A stretch of DNA of 64,000 bases, taken from Gnetum montanum. Its lineage: Eukaryota > Streptophyta > Gnetopsida > Gnetales > Gnetaceae. Shown here piece by piece: positions 60,011-64,000 of the stretch. The stretch is from the NCBI GenBank assembly GCA_015680685.1, contig MNCI01021483.1:128914-192913 (forward strand), written 5' to 3'. The stretch's first letter is position 1. Each line of letters begins with the position of its first letter. The translations under genes were made by a program, and so were the position numbers. The notes beneath the pieces were generated by a model. The model was given only the letters and a program-made list of their open reading frames with translations. It had not been told where the DNA came from and did not search any database.

Positions 60011-61335
60011 TCCTAAGGGTAGGAAGGAGGGTCCTAGTACTATTAAGCCCATAATGCAAGATGACCAATGTCCTCCCATGGTGGTCAATGCCTCAATCCT
60101 GTCACAACCAGATAACATGAAGTCACTAAAAAAACAACATAAGAAGCTAGCTCCTAAGACAAAAGCTAAAGATAATGTGAACCAAAAGTGTGAAAGGAAG
60201 TAGGCCCACCAAAGCGTACATCCATTTCAACTATACCCATGAATTCAAATGATCAAGCTACCTCAAGGAGCCTACCTAGGGAGGATACTAAATAATAAGA
60301 AAATGGAAAAGGGACCTAAACCACAAATGCTAAAACATGAGGTGAAAATCATGGGTAGAATGGAAGAAGTCAGAGACCACAAGAATGAAAAAATAATGAT
60401 TAATGATAAAGACTTTCTCATTATCATGGATAGGGTCAAGCTCTTGCTTAATAAGAAGGACACCTTGTTAAGTTTATATGATTTAGTTATGAACTATTGT
60501 GCCCATTGTGAAGCCTTAGTTCATATGTTGGCTTCTATTCATATCAATGAAGGATATACCAACTAATTAAGAATATATTCACATAGTAATAGTGCCATCC
60601 TCACCTAAAGAAGAAATGAAGTCAACTACTTTAGCATTTTGGACCAATGATGTAAAGATCAAATCAAAAAGTTGCGAGGTGTTAAGAGATCCAATGTTTA
60701 TAATGAAAAGAGTTGACTAGAATAAGATACATCATGAACATGTAGACAATGGGGTAGCTACTAATGTTATCTCCTTTACTATCATAGAATGCTTTGGCTT
60801 GATTGAACATATTCAAAGCACCTCCACCTCAATGCCTAAATTCTTCAATGGATCATATGTAGAGGTGAGAGTGTCAATTTCATTGGATTTTATAGTTAAA
60901 AAAATTCCCCTAATTAGCTGATTTCATCATGATGGAAGAGATACTAGGATTCAACCTAATCCTGAGAAGATTCTAGTTAGCCAATCTACAAGATATTTAT
61001 TCTCTGATCCATCGAGAAATTAAATCTACCTTATGAAAAAGGTGAGATCGTTATTCATGGGGAAAACAGGACTTTCTTATCTATCAAAAATGCTAAAATA
61101 GAATAAGAATTTAAGGTGGATTTTCAAGAAGAACCTCCCATAACCCAAAATATAGCTGAAAATCCTAGTGGAAACAACCAAGTCAAAACCAACAATGCAG
61201 GGCTCACAAATGAATCATAGGACAAACTCCCATTTAGCATGGTAAGAAAAGGGAATGAGGAGTGTCAATTTATGCAACAAAAGCCTTATGCATTTCCTAA
61301 TATCTTGAAGATTAGAAAGAACTTACATAATTGAA
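60011..61335 (+). pseudogene. Tat gag-protease fragment
   Basis: An open or nearly open stretch from 60011 includes the 105-codon frame 60249-60566 (basic start MIKLPQGAYLGRILNNKKME; later KDFLIIMDRVKLLLNKKDTL). It then leads into a protease: NGVATNVISFTIIECFGL at 60747-60800 with D-N-G in place of D-S/T-G, followed by a long beta region to about 61080. Readable sequence ends near 61335; RT is not found. This is the protease-bearing part of a Tat element, either the continuation of the gag at 57.05 kb or of another copy. Confidence 0.6.
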
Positions 61336-61949
61336 TGCTACCTACTTTCTTAACCTTGCATCCTATGATGTAACCTTTAATTTGTAGCCTTGCCTTCAAC
61401 TTTTACATTTTTCATTATATCTATGGTATTTATTTCCATGCCTAGTTTATAACTTCATGTATATTTCCTTTATGTTTACATAAATGTCATAAAACACAAT
61501 AAAAAATGGAAAACATAAAATGAAAGTAAAAACATGACCTTTTGTTGCCTAAAACTGGTAAATTTCTGGTCTCCCTTTCATCTCTTGAGTATACAATTCA
61601 ACCAATTTGCTTCTTGGATTTACATTTGGATTTCTAGTTTAAAAGTCACATCCTCTTTTACAGTTTCACATTTTTTGTGTTATTTCCAGTTTACTTAGTA
61701 GTCATATTATTTTAACTGATAAACTTTTATGCAACAAAAATATAAAGTAAAATAAAAAATATATATAAAACTTTAAAAACAAAAAATATTTAACCTATAA
61801 CCAAGAATGTTCATGCTAATAGGCATGATCACACTATGTGATGGAAAAATAACAAAAGTGTAAAATTGTTATAATGCCACAAGATAACAAAAGCATAGTA
61901 ACCAATATAGTTCCCAAGGTTATGATAGCAAAAATAATAAACAAGAAAG
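61336..61949. other. Noncoding stretch between Tat and pararetrovirus-like remnants
   Basis: AT-rich, with no coding signal on either strand. No LTR is recognisable at either side. Confidence 0.45.
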
Positions 61950-62990
61950 TATGAAAAATCCATCAATGGACAAAGTTATCACCAGAAGATTGTGCTAATT
62001 TAGATGGAATGTTAGATCATTCAAAGTCAACATTTTCAAGAAAGATAGCTAACAAGAGACCTAAGAATAGAAGGTATAGGTGTAGTTATCTAGTGAGGCC
62101 AAGAAAGTTCACACCAAATCAATACATGAGAAGAAGAAAACTTAATGCTAGAAAGTCTAAGATCGTTAGCTATTACAATTGTAGGGAGCAAAGACATTAT
62201 GCTTTATGAATGTTTAAAAAGGAATAATAAGACATAACCAAAGATAAAAGAATGTTTCCAAGAATATGAAAATGAGTGGGAACCTATTGAAAGTGCTGAA
62301 AAACTTGAAGAATGTCTTCAAAATAAAGAAAAGATATATCAACTTCAATTTGTAGATGACACAAAATCCAAATTAGAGATTTAGGAGAGGAATTTATTCC
62401 ATTTAAAATTACATAAGGTGGTTGGATTTCAGAATCAAAAAGTGAATATCAAACTGAAGATTGGAATTCTAAAGATTTAGCCAAGTTGGTAGCCTTTATG
62501 AATGAAGGAAAAGGAAGTTAAACTTTAGCCAAGGAAGAAGAATTCTCATCAGCTAGCAACTTTAGTAACCCATTTTCCATGTAGATTATAAGAGAGGTAG
62601 GTGCAAGAAGAAGTGGCATTTGGGAAGATGATGAAACTAAGAAAACTTTAAATTTTTACTTTGAACATCTACCTTTGTTATCAAAAGAAAACACTGATAG
62701 TTCATTGTTCTCAAACACAATCACAATTACTCCAAAAGTCCCAAGCAAGTTCATCATCACATCCTATGAGTAGAAGTTCAAGCCAAAGTATAGACCACCA
62801 AGTAAAAAACCAATAAAATCAACCTTACCAAGAGGAGTAATGCACTAGATAAAGAAGACAATCTCTAAGGTATCTTTATTGCTCATACTTATTAAAATAG
62901 TTATATATGGCAAAGTAAAATGGAGGAAGTTCATTGCATTCATAGATATAGGAGCCACATTGAATTTTGCACATCAAAGGATAATGGAAA
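61950..62990 (+). pseudogene. Decayed coat/nucleic-acid-binding part of a pararetrovirus-like element
   Basis: An open stretch of 66 codons at 62009-62209 is strongly basic and ends in a zinc-knuckle relic (YNCREQRHYAL at about 62172-62204) in which the first cysteine is replaced and the last is lost to a stop region. An acidic, Ser/Asn-rich linker with several stops follows to about 62850. Coat proteins of Caulimoviridae combine a basic region, one CCHC knuckle and an acidic part, though not diagnostically. The call depends on the protease and RT next to it. Clearly non-functional. Confidence 0.5.
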
Positions 62991-63370
62991 ATTAGGTAGA
63001 GTTAGCAAGGCCATTTAAAATTGACACTATGAATGGAATGAGGCATTTAAATAAGTTTTTTTTTTTAGAGAATGTTCGGGAATGTATTACTGAAAGAAAT
63101 TTAAATAAGTTTTCACTAGACATCCTAATAAGAATAAGTGAAACTTTAATAGGAGAAATAGATTTTGTCCAAATTATTGATGGAGGATTTGATATTGTCC
63201 TAGGCACAAATTTTATGGATCATTTTTCTTCATATACCATGGGAAAGAAATTAATTATGATGACAGGTAAAGATAGAAAGCTTACAGTTCCTAGAATTCC
63301 ATCAAAATTGGGTAAATCTCAATTTGAACAAATAGGGTTCTACATAGACAATCATTCTCTCTCTTAGATA
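62900..63370 (+). pseudogene. Pararetrovirus-like aspartic protease remnant
   Basis: The protease core is at about 62937-62955 (FIDIGAT; the D-T-G triad has become D-I-G). After a stop, an open stretch of 112 codons (63029-63367) continues the domain and carries the second-strand motif VLGTNF near 63200. A short 'LGTNF' motif followed by a hydrophobic strand is more like caulimovirid proteases (LGNNF type) than like gypsy ones (LGMDW type). One stop and the changed triad make it inactive. An unusual gypsy lineage remains possible. Confidence 0.55.
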
Positions 63371-63419
63371 ATGACGAATGAGGCTATCCAAGAAGGAAAA
63401 ATATCTAAATAATATCAAG

Positions 63420-64000
63420 TCCAAAAAATGCTAAAATATTAAGCAATGGGGATAAATGCAATAGAAGAATTGTATATTCTACTAATGAAATGCTACTATG
63501 AACACCCTTTGGAATTTTGGTCAAAGGATAGTCCTATAGCCTACATTTGCATAATGCATCCAATTATAGCCTTAAGAAAACAATTCCTATGAAATGACAA
63601 GATGAAATCAAAGTTAAAAATCAAGTTGTAGAATTTGTAAAAAAGGGATTGGTAAGACTGTCAACCTCTAGTTATCTTGTGCTTATTTTGTTGTAAGGAA
63701 TCATGTGAAAATAAAAAGAGGAAAAGCTAGAATGGTAATGAACTATATCACTCTAAATTCCATAATAGTAGATATAAAATGACCTCTCCAAAATAAGGAA
63801 GAGCTAATACATCAAGTTTCTTCAAAGAATGTATTCAACAAATTTGATTGCAAATTTGATTATCATCAAATCAAAATCACCAATGAGGATATCCATAAAA
63901 TCACTTTTACCACTCCTGGCAGATTATATGAATGGTTAGTAATACCTTTTAGTTTAAAGAAATCTCTTGCTCAATTTCATTGTAGAATGGATACTGCTTT
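63420..64000 (+). pseudogene. Pararetrovirus-like reverse transcriptase, N-terminal half, cut by window edge
   Basis: After the protease the RT start (HPLEFWSKDSP, about 63503) and fingers can be traced, with several stops and a frame change near 63690. The segment RGKARMVMNY (63718-63747) and the following FDCKFDYHQIKI (63844-63878) match the caulimovirid RT pattern, in which 'RGK.RMV.NY' replaces the gypsy 'WR.C.DY'. The catalytic YxDD would lie right of 64000. There is no LTR on this side and the order knuckle-protease-RT is kept, so an endogenous pararetrovirus is the best reading. It is an old broken copy with no capacity for replication. Confidence 0.65.

Noticed and set aside
60272-60463. 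63-codon minus-strand frame, Ser/Leu/Ile-rich
   Set aside because: Shadow of the plus-strand Tat frame at 60249-60566.

Overview
This is nuclear DNA from a land plant, most likely a seed plant. No intact gene can be supported. The window is a graveyard of old LTR retrotransposons of at least four Ty3/gypsy groups (Tat, Tekay-like, an unassigned PR-RT family and an Athila-like gag) and two Ty1/copia-like elements. It also holds a pararetrovirus-like fragment, one probable tRNA-derived SINE and two broken host-gene copies. Base composition is very AT-rich (about 30% GC by eye) and CpG is scarce. Many coding breaks are C-to-T or G-to-A changes (Gln or Trp codons turned to stops), as expected from long methylation-driven deamination. 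Large, old, low-GC repeat landscapes of this kind suggest a gymnosperm; very AT-rich genomes such as Welwitschia are a possible match. The species cannot be proved from this window.

Layout. 1-740: Athila-like gag, minus strand. 2.05-6.1 kb: gypsy PR-RT with leader and LTR, minus strand. 7.37-9.01 kb: minus-strand LTR with a clear polypurine tract. 9.36-11.15 kb: a cluster of minus-strand host-gene remnants, namely an unknown ORF, a germin-like protein pseudogene and an ATG1-type kinase pseudogene. 13.7-18.4 kb: a plus-strand gypsy element of the same family as the one at 2-6 kb, with LTR, PBS, gag, PR, RT, RNase H and a cut integrase. 19.1-22.4 kb: a noncoding repeat, with a second copy at 58-60 kb. 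22.4-30.6 kb: a minus-strand gypsy whose integrase is split by a nested LTR element (25.1-29.8 kb); inside that element lies a 506-bp perfect inverted repeat bounded by N bases, which looks like an assembly error. 31.7-37.3 kb: a plus-strand Ty1/copia element. 37.4-38.3 kb: a fragment of the same LTR family as at 7.4 kb. 38.3-48.2 kb: a rearranged Tat element in which a minus-strand LTR/PBS/gag block sits between the plus-strand LTR/PBS and the plus-strand pol. 48.6 kb: SINE-like repeat. 49.95-51.1 kb: minus-strand LTR and PBS. 51.2-53.6 kb: Tekay-like gypsy, plus strand. 55.7-61.3 kb: second Tat element (LTR, PBS, gag, PR) interrupted by the 58-60 kb repeat. 61.9-64.0 kb: decayed pararetrovirus-like zinc knuckle, protease and RT, running off the right edge.

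None of the element genes is likely to be functional: each carries several stops and frameshifts, and one RT has lost both catalytic aspartates. The points of most interest are the host-gene cluster beside an LTR and polypurine tract (possible gene capture), the inverted 5' half of the Tat element, the palindromic ATGAnTCAT clusters in copia-type LTRs, and the N-bounded inverted repeat that should be treated as suspect sequence.
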